A DNA stretch of 64,000 nucleotides, taken from Bacteroidia bacterium. Lineage in GTDB: Bacteria; Bacteroidota; Bacteroidia; NS11-12g; UBA9320. The notes beneath the pieces are model-generated. The model searched no databases. It saw only the letters and a program-made list of their open reading frames with translations, and had not been told where the DNA came from. Shown here one piece after another: positions 1 to 9,200 of this stretch. Location: positions 694,198-758,197 of the forward strand of contig JAGYJG010000001.1 in assembly GCA_018402155.1 (NCBI GenBank), read 5' to 3'. Position numbers and translations under genes: made by a program. Each line of letters begins with the position of its first letter. Within the stretch, counting starts at the first letter, position 1.

Positions 1-1
1 T

Positions 2-100
2 AAAGAACTCCAAGAAACTATTACTTTCATGTTTGATGATGTAGACCTACGTAAAAAATTCACTAATCCATTATTCTATCTGCGTGTCTTACTGAATTAG
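2..100 (+). CDS. C-terminal fragment of an unidentified protein (cut by window edge)
   Basis: An open frame runs from the first bases of the window to a TAG stop at 98-100. The 32 visible residues end in ...NPLFYLRVLLN. The rest of the gene lies to the left of the window. The fragment is too short to assign a family, and no motif is recognisable. It could also be a chance open frame, but the residue composition (mixed acidic and hydrophobic) is protein-like. It is followed by about 90 bp without features before the convergent DoxX-like genes. Confidence 0.35.
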   Translation, partial: KELQETITFMFDDVDLRKKFTNPLFYLRVLLN

Positions 101-189
101 TTGTAGAATTTGAAGCACATAAGAGTAAATAATTCATGTTTATTGACTAAAAATTCAAACCTAGGATTATCTTTATACCTCGGTGTTTT

Positions 190-528
190 TCATATAATAG
201 ACACAAAAAAAATATATAAATTCAAAAAAAAATAAAATAAAGCAGGGGTCATTAGCAATAAAGAATCTTTCATTCTGAGCCTAACTAGAGTTCCAAAGAA
301 CATTAATAATACTAGTATAGCTGAAAATACAGTTAAAAATAAAGGGTATTTTATACCAATGAGTAAACCCATTGCAGCTACCAATTCAGTTACTGCAGTT
401 GTTAAACCTAATTTTTCTAGCCCAAATCTTTTAAATTCGGATTTCATTTTTTTTGACGTGAAATAGGTAATGCCATAAAAAACAAATGATAAACTGGAAA
501 AAATAATTAAAAAGTGGTCAAGCGTCAC
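190..528 (-). CDS. DoxX-like small membrane protein (second of tandem pair)
   Basis: A 112-residue hydrophobic protein with about four predicted membrane helices. It has the DoxX-like layout: a first helix, a charged Lys/Phe/Gly linker (residues about 25-45, KFxxFGLEKLGL type), then three helices. The start is GTG at 526-528, two bases after the TAG stop of the upstream gene (sequence TAGAGTG), so translation is probably coupled. The linker FKRFGLEKLGL resembles FKSYGLSDLTRN in the neighbour, so the two are diverged paralogues. The family is mostly uncharacterised. Some DoxX proteins act in redox or sulfur metabolism, but nothing here fixes the substrate. Confidence 0.7.
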   Translation of the reverse strand: MTLDHFLIIFSSLSFVFYGITYFTSKKMKSEFKRFGLEKLGLTTAVTELVAAMGLLIGIKYPLFLTVFSAILVLLMFFGTLVRLRMKDSLLLMTPALFYFFLNLYIFFVSII

Positions 529-529
529 T

Positions 530-877
530 CTAAATAAGTTTACTTGCTACTGCAGCAATAAAAAGACAAAATATTAATAAAATAAAAGAGAGGACAAAAT
601 ATAACAATGGATGCTTCGCTTTGTAGTGATAAAACTGTGCAGCAATCATTAAAAATGCCATCAATAGAGAGGAAATGAGTAACAAATCTTTATACCAAAT
701 ACCAACAATTAGTAAAGTTGATAAAGATATTTTTGACGCACCAACTAAATTTCGAGTTAAGTCGCTTAATCCATACGACTTGAACTCCTTTTCAACTCTA
801 TTAAATCTGAATACCCAAATTATCACTATAGTTAAGGCAATTAAAATTTGTGCCGTTATGGATATTTTTTCCAACAT
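530..877 (-). CDS. DoxX-like small membrane protein (first of tandem pair)
   Basis: A 115-residue integral membrane protein with four predicted helices and an ATG at 875-877. After the first helix comes a basic segment (FNRVEKEFKSYGL), followed by helices with a Gly/Ala/Ser-rich face, as in DoxX-like proteins. It lies immediately upstream of a paralogue in the same orientation and the two probably form a bicistronic unit. Function unknown. Tandem small DoxX-like proteins may form heteromers; that is inference only. Confidence 0.7.
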   Translation of the reverse strand: MLEKISITAQILIALTIVIIWVFRFNRVEKEFKSYGLSDLTRNLVGASKISLSTLLIVGIWYKDLLLISSLLMAFLMIAAQFYHYKAKHPLLYFVLSFILLIFCLFIAAVASKLI

Positions 878-1313
878 TCTTATCTTCTTTAGATTAGGAT
901 CAAAAATACACTAATTTATCTATCTTTTGATTTATTTAAACTTAATTTTGAGGGAGTAACAATAAACGTTTATATGATAAAATTCTTCTTTAAGTTCTAT
1001 GCATTTGATGGCGATATGGAAAAAATTTAAAATAATTGACCTATTAAACTAAAAACCATTCAACTGTATGTAAATTTAATAGATTGCTTTGAAATAATTC
1101 ATTTATAAAACTTCTATGAATTGTTAAATTATATTGTGAATTTAGGATGTTTTAGGATATATCTAACTGTTAATCAGAAGATTTTACCGAATGTCAGAAT
1201 AAAAAAGAAATAACGAATTTGTTTTATCCTCAAAAAATGCCATTATTCAACGGGTTCTTACGTCCGGTAAACTTTAACAATAATATTGCAGATTTTTTAC
1301 CTGTAAAGAGCCT

Positions 1314-1320
1314 TACTTTG
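1314..1320 (+). promoter_or_regulatory. -7 box-like element before the sugar dehydrogenase
   Basis: TACTTTG is a one-base-shorter version of the Bacteroidota -7 box TAnnTTTG. It would start transcription around 1325-1328, about 10 nt before the chosen ATG at 1336, and so supports that start over the earlier in-frame ATG. Confidence 0.4.
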
Positions 1321-1335
1321 TGGACTAAAACAAAG

Positions 1336-2760
1336 ATGAAAAAAATAAGCTTCTGTTCTACAGTTTTATCTAAAGTTAAATTAATGGCGCTACTTATGGG
1401 TGCCATAGGTGTGTTTTTGGCAAATTTTGGATTTTCACAAACACCCGAATTATTTGAAGAAAAAATACTTTTCGACGATATGGCTGCACCTTGGGGCTTT
1501 ACGTTTATCAATAGTAATGAAGTTTTATTTACTGAAAAACAAGGTAAAGTATGGCATTTTACCATTTCTACGGAGACTATTAAAGAAATAAGTGGCGTAC
1601 CTGCTGTAGCACAATTTGGTCAAGGAGGGCTATTGGATATTGCTTTACATCCAAATTTTAATACTAACGGTTTTGTTTATCTGACCTACGCTGTTGCTTC
1701 AGCTGGTGGGCAAACAACTGCATTAGGCAGAGGAACACTTGTAGGCAATCAACTTCAAAATTTTACTGAGTTGTTTCGAGCTCTGCCTATCGTTAACTCT
1801 GCAACTCATTTTGGTAGTCGTATTGTTTTCGACAGAGATAATTTTCTTTATATGTCTGTGGGGGATCGTGGCAGGCGAGATAGCGCGCAAAGCATAAGCA
1901 ATCACTTCGGTAAAGTATTGCGGTTTAATGATGACGGAACCGTACCCGCAAGTAACCCACTAGTGGGTATGACCAACGCAAAACCCGAAATATATACTTG
2001 GGGAAATAGAAACATTCAAGGTATGGCAATGAATCCTGCAACAGGCGAAATATATGCACACGAGCACGGTCCTAGAGGTGGAGATGAACTCAATCTGATT
2101 AAACCAAATACTAATTATGGTTGGCCTGCAGTTACTTTTGGTATCAATTATAATGGAACTCCCATTACGTCTGATACTACGCTTCCTGGAATGGAACTTC
2201 CTCTTACTTATTGGGTTCCATCTATTGCACCAAGTGGTATGACCTTCATTAAGAACGGTCAACCAAATAATGAAGCTGATATTTTAATCGGAGCATTGGC
2301 TGGTACGCATATTCATTGGCTGAAGATGAAAGATAATACAAGAGTTTCTTCTACCCGAAGTATGAATGGATACGCACGTTTTCGGGATGTACGACAAGCA
2401 CCTGATGGAAAGATTTATGCAATGACCGAATCTCCAAATCGATTTGTGCGGTTGCGTTCTAGTGTGCCAATTTTGACTTCTATAGAAGATATTCGAACTG
2501 AAATGACAGAGAAAGATATACTTTATCCAAATCCTAGTATGGGAGAAACCACTTTATCATTTTATGTGTCAAATAACCAACTTGTTTCCGTAAAAATTTT
2601 CGGCTCAAATGGAATTTTAGTTAAACAATTAACTTCTGAAATCCTAACGAAGGGCAAGCACACATTGCAAATAGAATCGACTAAATTTCCTCAAGGTATT
2701 TATCATATTGAAATTAACAAAGGAGGCCAAAGTACTTTTCTAAAATATATAAAAATCTAG
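1336..2760 (+). CDS. Secreted PQQ-dependent sugar dehydrogenase-like protein with T9SS type A sorting domain
   Basis: A 474-residue secreted protein. I start it at the ATG at 1336, which gives a clean signal peptide (MKKISF... ending ...ANFGFSQ). The frame is open further upstream (ATG at 1237) but that would bury the signal peptide. A TACTTTG box at 1314-1320 sits just before 1336. The middle (residues about 30-385) is a glucose/sorbosone dehydrogenase-type six-bladed beta propeller: APWGFTF near the start, LLDIALHPNF, FGSRIVFDRD, GDRGRRDSAQ, GNRNIQGMAMNP and HEHGPRGGDELNLI are family motifs, including the HGPRGGDE segment near the PQQ/Ca site. The last about 80 residues (starting LYPNPSMGET) are a type A C-terminal sorting domain for type IX secretion. 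Likely exported and surface-attached or released. The actual sugar substrate cannot be told. Confidence 0.85.
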   Translation: MKKISFCSTVLSKVKLMALLMGAIGVFLANFGFSQTPELFEEKILFDDMAAPWGFTFINSNEVLFTEKQGKVWHFTISTETIKEISGVPAVAQFGQGGLLDIALHPNFNTNGFVYLTYAVASAGGQTTALGRGTLVGNQLQNFTELFRALPIVNSATHFGSRIVFDRDNFLYMSVGDRGRRDSAQSISNHFGKVLRFNDDGTVPASNPLVGMTNAKPEIYTWGNRNIQGMAMNPATGEIYAHEHGPRGGDELNLIKPNTNYGWPAVTFGINYNGTPITSDTTLPGMELPLTYWVPSIAPSGMTFIKNGQPNNEADILIGALAGTHIHWLKMKDNTRVSSTRSMNGYARFRDVRQAPDGKIYAMTESPNRFVRLRSSVPILTSIEDIRTEMTEKDILYPNPSMGETTLSFYVSNNQLVSVKIFGSNGILVKQLTSEILTKGKHTLQIESTKFPQGIYHIEINKGGQSTFLKYIKI

Positions 2761-2936
2761 GAATTGATACAGTATTAGTAACTTCAAAAAAATAATATCT
2801 AATAGAAACTGCTATTAAATGAAAGGCTATTGAGTACAATATTACTTTTTCAATATAAAAAAGCCCGGAATAAAATTAGAATAAAAAGGTTTGTATAAAA
2901 AATTACTTTACTTTAGCGCTGCGCAAGTAATATCAT

Positions 2937-3890
2937 ATGTATTTACAAAATTTATCAGAAACGCTGTTTCAGCGTTTATTATCTGAAAGAAGTAAAGAAA
3001 AGAGTGAAAGAGTAATACTACAAGTAGCTATAGCTAGTTTTATTATTCATTTACTTCTAATTGGCTTGGTCAATTTTGATATTATTTCTCTCGATGAGCC
3101 CTCTAGCTTATTGAAAAACCCTATTGCAGCGATCTATACGCCGTTTTCGTTTATACTCGTTTATGAGGTATACTTGCTCATTTATTACCTCCCAAAGTCC
3201 ACTTCAATATATGTTTCCAAACAATACGAAATTATCACATTAATTATTTTTAGGCGCTTATTCAAAGATTTGTCAAGCCTTAATCTTACCACAAATTGGT
3301 TTCATAACAAAAATGATTTACAGTTTACATTCGATTTGTTGACCGCTATTGTTTTATTTTATCTCATCTACTTATTCCACCTACATCGATTGAAAATTTA
3401 TAAAACTGTTCAACAAAAAAATCTGAATGCATTGAAAATAACAAAGTTTGTAAACACTAAAAAATGGATAGCTACAGCGCTAGTTCCTGCTCTTGTACTT
3501 ATTTCTGTTTTTTCTCTTGCCAATTGGTGTATGGGTGTTTTTCAACCGAACGCACACTATGCCGTTTCGTTCAAATCCATCAATAATATTTTCTTCGAAC
3601 AGTTTTTTACAATACTAATTATTGCAGATGTATTCTTACTTTTATTCTCTTTTTTTCACACCGATAATTTCAATACAGTCATTCGAAATTCAGGATTTAT
3701 TATATCTACAATCTTGCTGAGAATATCTTTTTCGGTAGATGGTATCGTAAATAATTTACTGATAATTACGGCTGTGGTTTTTGGACTAATCATTATGATC
3801 ATAAACAATAGATTTGAAATGCGATTAGGAATAGGCAATAAAAATTTATTCGATAATATCACAAATGAGGGAGATAACCCCATTGACTGA
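2937..3890 (+). CDS. Integral membrane protein of unknown function
   Basis: A 317-residue protein with an N-terminal amphipathic or soluble stretch (MYLQNLSETLFQRLLSERS) and about six to seven predicted membrane helices. These fall around residues 28-48, 60-85, 130-148, 175-198, 220-240, 250-270 and 272-292. A charged cytosolic loop separates the third and fourth helices, and the tail is short and polar. I recognise no catalytic motif or named family. A near-consensus -7 element (TACTTTAG, 2909-2916) precedes the gene. It stands alone between two unrelated genes. Confidence 0.6.
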   Translation: MYLQNLSETLFQRLLSERSKEKSERVILQVAIASFIIHLLLIGLVNFDIISLDEPSSLLKNPIAAIYTPFSFILVYEVYLLIYYLPKSTSIYVSKQYEIITLIIFRRLFKDLSSLNLTTNWFHNKNDLQFTFDLLTAIVLFYLIYLFHLHRLKIYKTVQQKNLNALKITKFVNTKKWIATALVPALVLISVFSLANWCMGVFQPNAHYAVSFKSINNIFFEQFFTILIIADVFLLLFSFFHTDNFNTVIRNSGFIISTILLRISFSVDGIVNNLLIITAVVFGLIIMIINNRFEMRLGIGNKNLFDNITNEGDNPID

Positions 3891-3921
3891 GTCTTTGATT
3901 TAGGTTATTTTTTTACTTAAT

Positions 3922-3943
3922 TAGTACTGAGTACTCAGTACTA
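3922..3943. repeat. Perfect 22-bp palindrome built from AGTACT units
   Basis: Positions 3922-3943 read the same on both strands. The core is AGTACTGAGT followed by its reverse complement, so the hexamer AGTACT occurs three times. It lies 32 bp after the membrane-protein stop codon and about 215 bp before the DUF3050 start. No T-run follows, which argues against a simple intrinsic terminator. It may be an operator or other protein-binding site. Confidence 0.6.
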
Positions 3944-4159
3944 TAATTTAATTCGTCGTTTTTTACTTGGTTTGTATCTTACCTATCTGAGCTAAATTTT
4001 GCTGACTTTTAAGAAAGGTACTACCTGTGAGTCATCTGCAGTCCTCCATACTATCTTAGAGCATACTTTTTTGTGTATCAATAAAGAATCAAATGAATAT
4101 CCCCAAAAAGTGGCAAACATTCGTTTAGATCAAATGTTCAACTAAGAAATAATATTAAG

Positions 4160-4951
4160 ATGACCCAGCATATTGAACGAATTAAACTAGCCATTGAGCC
4201 GCTTAGACAAGAAATTATTAATCATAGGGTATATTCTGTTATAAAGGATATTGAGGATCTTAAAGTGTTTATGGAACATCACGTATATGCAGTTTGGGAT
4301 TTTATGTCTTTACTAAAAACATTGCAAAATAGCCTTACTTGTACTTCTATCCCTTGGTTTCCAAAGCCTAATGCAGATATAGGTTATCTTATCAATGAAA
4401 TTGTAGTGGGTGAAGAGTCTGATATTGACTTAGCCGGTGATAGAAAAAGTCATTTTGAATTATATATAGATGCTATGCGGCAATGTGGAGCAGATACAAT
4501 TCAAATAGAAACCTTCGCAAGGACATTGCAAAAAACCGGTGATTTTAATGCTGCATACACTGCAGCCAACACACCCAAGGCAGCTCGAGATTTTGTTGAC
4601 TTTTCATTCCAGATTATTGGCAGTGACAAAAACTTTTTACAATCTGCTATTTTTACCTTTGGCCGAGAAGACCTTATACCAAACATGTTTTTTTCTATCA
4701 TCAATGAAATGCATAAAAACTTTCCCGATGATATTTCAATTTTTAAATATTACATTGAAAGACATATAGAAGTAGATGGTGATCACCACAGTCATTTAGC
4801 CCTAAAAATGACCGAAATTTTGTGCGGAGACAATCAGGCTCATTGGCAAGAAGTGGAAAATGCTGTTATAGAATCACTGCAGCAGCGTATTAAACTGTGG
4901 GATGGTGTCTACGAAAGACTTACTGATAGTAAGACAATATCTGTGGTTTAG
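4160..4951 (+). CDS. DUF3050 family protein (heme oxygenase-like fold)
   Basis: A 263-residue soluble, mostly helical protein. It matches the DUF3050 pattern: an early helix with FMEHHVYAVWDFMSLLK (residues 37-53), a central GEESDID segment, FTFGREDLIPNMF, and a late YYIERHIEVDGDHHSHL helix (about 197-215). The conserved Glu and His residues in these helices resemble metal-ligand positions in heme-oxygenase-like diiron enzymes. That is inference from fold and spacing, not a demonstrated activity. Start at ATG 4160. It stands alone and converges on the metal-efflux operon. The upstream 210 bp contains the 22-bp palindrome and nothing else I can name. Confidence 0.75.
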   Translation: MTQHIERIKLAIEPLRQEIINHRVYSVIKDIEDLKVFMEHHVYAVWDFMSLLKTLQNSLTCTSIPWFPKPNADIGYLINEIVVGEESDIDLAGDRKSHFELYIDAMRQCGADTIQIETFARTLQKTGDFNAAYTAANTPKAARDFVDFSFQIIGSDKNFLQSAIFTFGREDLIPNMFFSIINEMHKNFPDDISIFKYYIERHIEVDGDHHSHLALKMTEILCGDNQAHWQEVENAVIESLQQRIKLWDGVYERLTDSKTISVV

Positions 4952-5091
4952 CGGTGATTCAAGTTTCTTGCTACATTAACCTAATCTGTTTCGTTTTTGT
5001 CAAGAATCAGCTTTATCGTAATTTACGGTTAACGCTTTTGAGAGATATCTTTAAGGAATACATTTAACTGGGGTATTATGAATTTGTCTGT

Positions 5092-6225
5092 CTACATAGC
5101 TAGATCATAAACACCATTTTGTAAAATTAAGTCTTCTGCTTTTACCCCTTCCACGTATAAAAATCCATCGGTTTTTTTAGCTATAACTACTTCTCTCTTT
5201 CTCAGTATGTAGCCTTTTTTGGTATTTTTTTGTTTTACTAATATGTAAGACTTCCCATTCAGATCTACAACGCAGGTTTCGGGTATGCCAAGTAATTGCT
5301 GTGTTTTGGTTGTGATTTTGGCTTCCACAAACATACCAGGGTAAAGACCTTCTAACTCTTTCATGCGGTCTATATGGCCATGAACGTTTACGACACTTTT
5401 CCCTTCTGAAACAACGTGACTCACAAGGTGTACATTTCCACTTGCTCTGTTAGCATGGCCTACAAAGGTGTAATCTATTCTTTGTCCTTCTTTTACCTTA
5501 GTAATATCTTGCTCAAAGACCATGATCTCAGCGTGCAGATGCTCCGTATTTACGATTTTTAATGCTACGTCGTTCGGGTTTAGAATTTTCCCTGGACTTA
5601 TTTCGATTTCAGTTATGTAGCCAGCTATAGGAGCCAAGATTTCAATGTTTGTTCGTAAGTTTGAACTGCTTAAGGTTGAAGTATTTATTCCGATTAACAT
5701 CAATTTTTTTTGCAATGCTTTATACCGCGTATTGGTTACTCCAAACTCACTTTTTGCTTTTAGAAAATTCTTTTTTGAGGCAATGTTTTCGTTGGCTAAT
5801 TGCTCTTGTCGTTCATAGTTGTTCTGCAAGTATGCCAACTGCTCTTTGGCTTCTAAATAGGCTTGCTGCATTTCGATGAATTCTGGGTTTTGTAATAAGA
5901 AAAGTACCGTCCCCTTTCTTACATATTGGCCTTCTAATAACTTTAAATTGCTTACGTATCCGGCATAAAATGTGCTTATAGATGCCTTGTATTGGGGTGG
6001 TACATCTACTATTCCCGTAGTTTTTATGTGTTCATAGAAAGAAACTAATTTAGGAGTGATCATATTCATTTTTCCTGCCTCATACTGTGCCTGAGTAACT
6101 TCTATTTCATTGGTTATTTCGTCTTCTTGTTCTGTAACGGTTCTTTTCTCATTGGTGCTATTATTAGTGCAGGCAGAAATCAGTCCTATACTAAAAATGA
6201 AGAGTTGTTTTAATGCGTTTTTCAT
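5092..6225 (-). CDS. czcB: Periplasmic adaptor lipoprotein of heavy-metal RND efflux pump (CzcB/CusB family)
   Basis: A 377-residue membrane fusion protein. The N-terminus MKNALKQLFIFSIGLISAC is a lipoprotein signal with lipobox ISAC at residues 16-19. It then has the adaptor order: a beta-barrel/lipoyl half (YAGYVSNLKLLEGQYVRKGTVL), a helical hairpin (about 110-175, EMQQAYLEAKEQLAYLQNNYERQ), the second lipoyl half (ILAPIAGYITEIEISPG), a beta-barrel domain and a C-terminal membrane-proximal domain. It starts 7 bp after the pump gene's stop, so it is co-transcribed and should link the pump to its outer membrane part. The symbol indicates family; CzcB and CusB cannot be told apart from this sequence alone. 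Confidence 0.88.
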   Translation of the reverse strand: MKNALKQLFIFSIGLISACTNNSTNEKRTVTEQEDEITNEIEVTQAQYEAGKMNMITPKLVSFYEHIKTTGIVDVPPQYKASISTFYAGYVSNLKLLEGQYVRKGTVLFLLQNPEFIEMQQAYLEAKEQLAYLQNNYERQEQLANENIASKKNFLKAKSEFGVTNTRYKALQKKLMLIGINTSTLSSSNLRTNIEILAPIAGYITEIEISPGKILNPNDVALKIVNTEHLHAEIMVFEQDITKVKEGQRIDYTFVGHANRASGNVHLVSHVVSEGKSVVNVHGHIDRMKELEGLYPGMFVEAKITTKTQQLLGIPETCVVDLNGKSYILVKQKNTKKGYILRKREVVIAKKTDGFLYVEGVKAEDLILQNGVYDLAM

Positions 6226-6232
6226 GTGTATT

Positions 6233-9200
6233 TTAATTTAAAAATTGAATTTGAATGGCAGTATTATTATAGTTTCTGAGGTTTTCTAAGTAGTTCATTT
6301 CTATCTGTTTGGCTTCTTCCATACTGGTTATTAGAGTGGGGTAGCTCATTTCGCCAACTTCATATGAGGTAATGGCCGTTTGAAGTATACTCTCAGATAA
6401 TTTTTGAAGCGTTTGGGTGTAGAGGTCTATAGATATTTCGTATTTTAATAGTAGCTCTTTTAGTTGTAGCGCCTTGTTATTATAAGTAAGTAAATAGTTT
6501 TCTTCTTGCAGTTCTATACTTTTTTGTGCTAGTTTGGCTGAGTTTAATGCGGTTCTTTGTGCTCCATAAAAAAGGGGTACGGCTATGCCTGCTTGTACAC
6601 CTCTATACATTTTGGCTGCTGGGCCGTCATTTGTCCCTTGAAAATAAGAGGCTTGTAAGTCGGGAAAAAACTGATGCTTACTCAGACTTAAACTCTTATT
6701 TACCTGTTCACTGTAGCTTTGTATTAGTTGGTATGTTGGTGCAGTGGTTATCGCCCTTTGGGTAGATGGAGTTAGGTTTATTTCTGCTGGCGACACCAAG
6801 AAAATTTCATCTGTTTGCAGTAGTTGACGCAGTTTTAGGTAAGCCATTTTGAGGTCTGCTTGAGATTGTGCAAGCAAGGATTTTTGTTCTTGATACTTAC
6901 TTTGAGCCAATAGCGTTTCCAATTCATTGATTTCGCCAAGTTCATGACGACGTTTTGCTGCTTGGCTAAACTTTTCAAAAATACTATCTAAATAGGTGTA
7001 TATCCTTACTTGTTTTTCGCTGTATTGTATAGTGTAGAAAGCAACGGTTACTTCTTTGTGTAACTCAAACTTCTGAAGCTCTTTGTACGATTTATGTACC
7101 TCAATCTTTGCTTTATTGAGTGCTTTCGTTTTAGTGTATACAGTGGGAAATTCAATGGTTTGGCTTACTCCAAAAACGTCAATCGGTAATCCGTTTTCTG
7201 AAATGTTATTCTCATCATAACTGTAGTAAAAATTTGTTTTATCACCTTTATAATTATTTTTCGCCTGGAATACTGCCTTCTCTATTTCTAGATCTTGTTG
7301 TTTTAGCATTTTATTGTTATGTAATGCAATAGTGTAAGCTTCTTCTAATGTGATTACTCTGCCATCTTGTGCAGTAGCGCTAAATCCTATCAGCAATAGG
7401 CCAATTACTGCAGTGCTCTTAATTTTTAATTTAAATTTTCGTTGGTCGAAAATGCTATATAGGACCGGCAAAACAAAAAGTGTAAGCAACGTAGCTGAAA
7501 ATAATCCTCCGATAACTACTGTAGCTAAAGGGCGCTGCACCTCAGCACCTGCCAATGTAGAAAATGCCATAGGTAAAAAACCAAGTGCAGCTGCCATAGC
7601 AGTTAATAATACAGGTCTCAATCGGTGTATTGTGCCGGTTATTACGCGTTCATTTGTTGTCATATTTTTATTATTTTTTAGTTGCTTAAATTCTTCTATT
7701 AATACTATTCCATTGAGCACGGCAATACCAAATAATGCAATAAAACCAATACCCGCAGAAATACTAAATGGCAAATCTCTGAGGTATAAAAATACTACTC
7801 CTCCCACTACAGAAAGAGGAATAGCAGTAAATACCAAAATCGCTTCTAGCACTGTACCTATAGCGAAATAGAGGAGAATAAAAATGAGTAATAATGCTAG
7901 AGGAACTACAATGAGTAGCCGATCTTTAGCGTTTTGAAGGTTTTCAAATTGGCCTCCATATGTTATTCTATAGCCTGGAGGTAATTTTATTTTAGTGCTG
8001 ATCAGGTTTTGTACTTCTGATACTACAGACTCTAAATCTCTATTTCTTACATTGATGCCGAGCACTATTCTTCGCTTGGTGTCGTCCCTCGATATTTTAG
8101 CAGGACCATTGGTGTAACTCACTTCTGCAAGTTGATTTATAGGAATCTGCAAACCCGACGGAGCTGTTACGTATGTTTGACCTAAATCAGAAAGTGTAGC
8201 TCTTTTATTTGCCGCATTGCGGATGACAAGGTCAAATCGACGTTCACCCTCAAAAACTACTCCGGCAACTTTGCCTGCAAAAGCCATTTCTATGGCATCA
8301 TTTACATCGTCGGCACTCATTCCGTACCTTGAGATAGCTCTGCGGTTTAGTTTTACATTCATTTGTGGAAGACCCTCTGTTTTTTCTACACTTATGTCTG
8401 CAGCGCCCTCTACGTTTTGTATTACATTTTTTATCTCCGCAGCTTTGGCAGCTAAAACACGTAGGTCTTCTCCAAAAATTTTTATGGCTAAATCTGTACG
8501 AACACCCGTTATAAGCTCATTGAATCGCATTTCTATGGGCTGCGTGAACTCAAAGTCCACGCCTGGTATATTCATGAGTTTTGCTTTAAAAGCATCCGCG
8601 AGTTCATCTTTGGTAGTCGCAGTGGTCCACATTTTTTTTGGTTTCAGTTTTATGATAACATCGCTCTCTTCCATGCTCATAGGATCTGTTGGTACTTCGG
8701 CTGCACCTATCCTCGACACAGTTTGATCTACCTCCGGAAAAGTTGCTAATATTTTTTCTATTTCGGTAGTTATTTCGATGGTTTTACTCAGAGATGTTCC
8801 TGTTTTTAAAACGGGTTGTATCACAAAATCACCCTCATCTAATGTGGGCACAAATTCTCCGCCCATTTTACTAAAAAGAATTCCAGTAAATAGCAACAGA
8901 AAAAGTGAGGCTATGAGGACTGTTTTTTTATGTTCTAGTGCCCACTTTATTGCAGGTCTGTATATATTTTCGATGACGCGCATCATTTGATTATTCCAAG
9001 AGTTTTTAAGGTTGTTATCTGGTTTTAGCAGCAGTGAAGCCGCCACTGGTACATAGGTGAAACACAGAAACATAGCCCCCAATAATGCAAAACAAAATGC
9101 TAAAGCCATAGGGACAAACATTTTTCCCTCTACACCCGAAAGCGATAAAACAGGAAGAAAAACCAAGATAATGATTAACTGGCCAAATATGGCTGAATTC

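Noticed and set aside
1219-1335. Longer N-terminus of the sugar dehydrogenase (from TTG 1219 or ATG 1237)
   Set aside because: Would place 33-39 residues before the signal peptide; the box at 1314-1320 supports ATG 1336.
7350-7871. Open frame of 173 codons on the plus strand
   Set aside because: It is antisense to the CzcA part of the pump gene, which is firmly identified; composition (Asn, Ser, Pro, Ile-rich) is that of a shadow frame.
8217-8726. Open frame of 169 codons on the plus strand
   Set aside because: Antisense shadow of the pump gene; serine/alanine-rich, no known motif and no promoter box.
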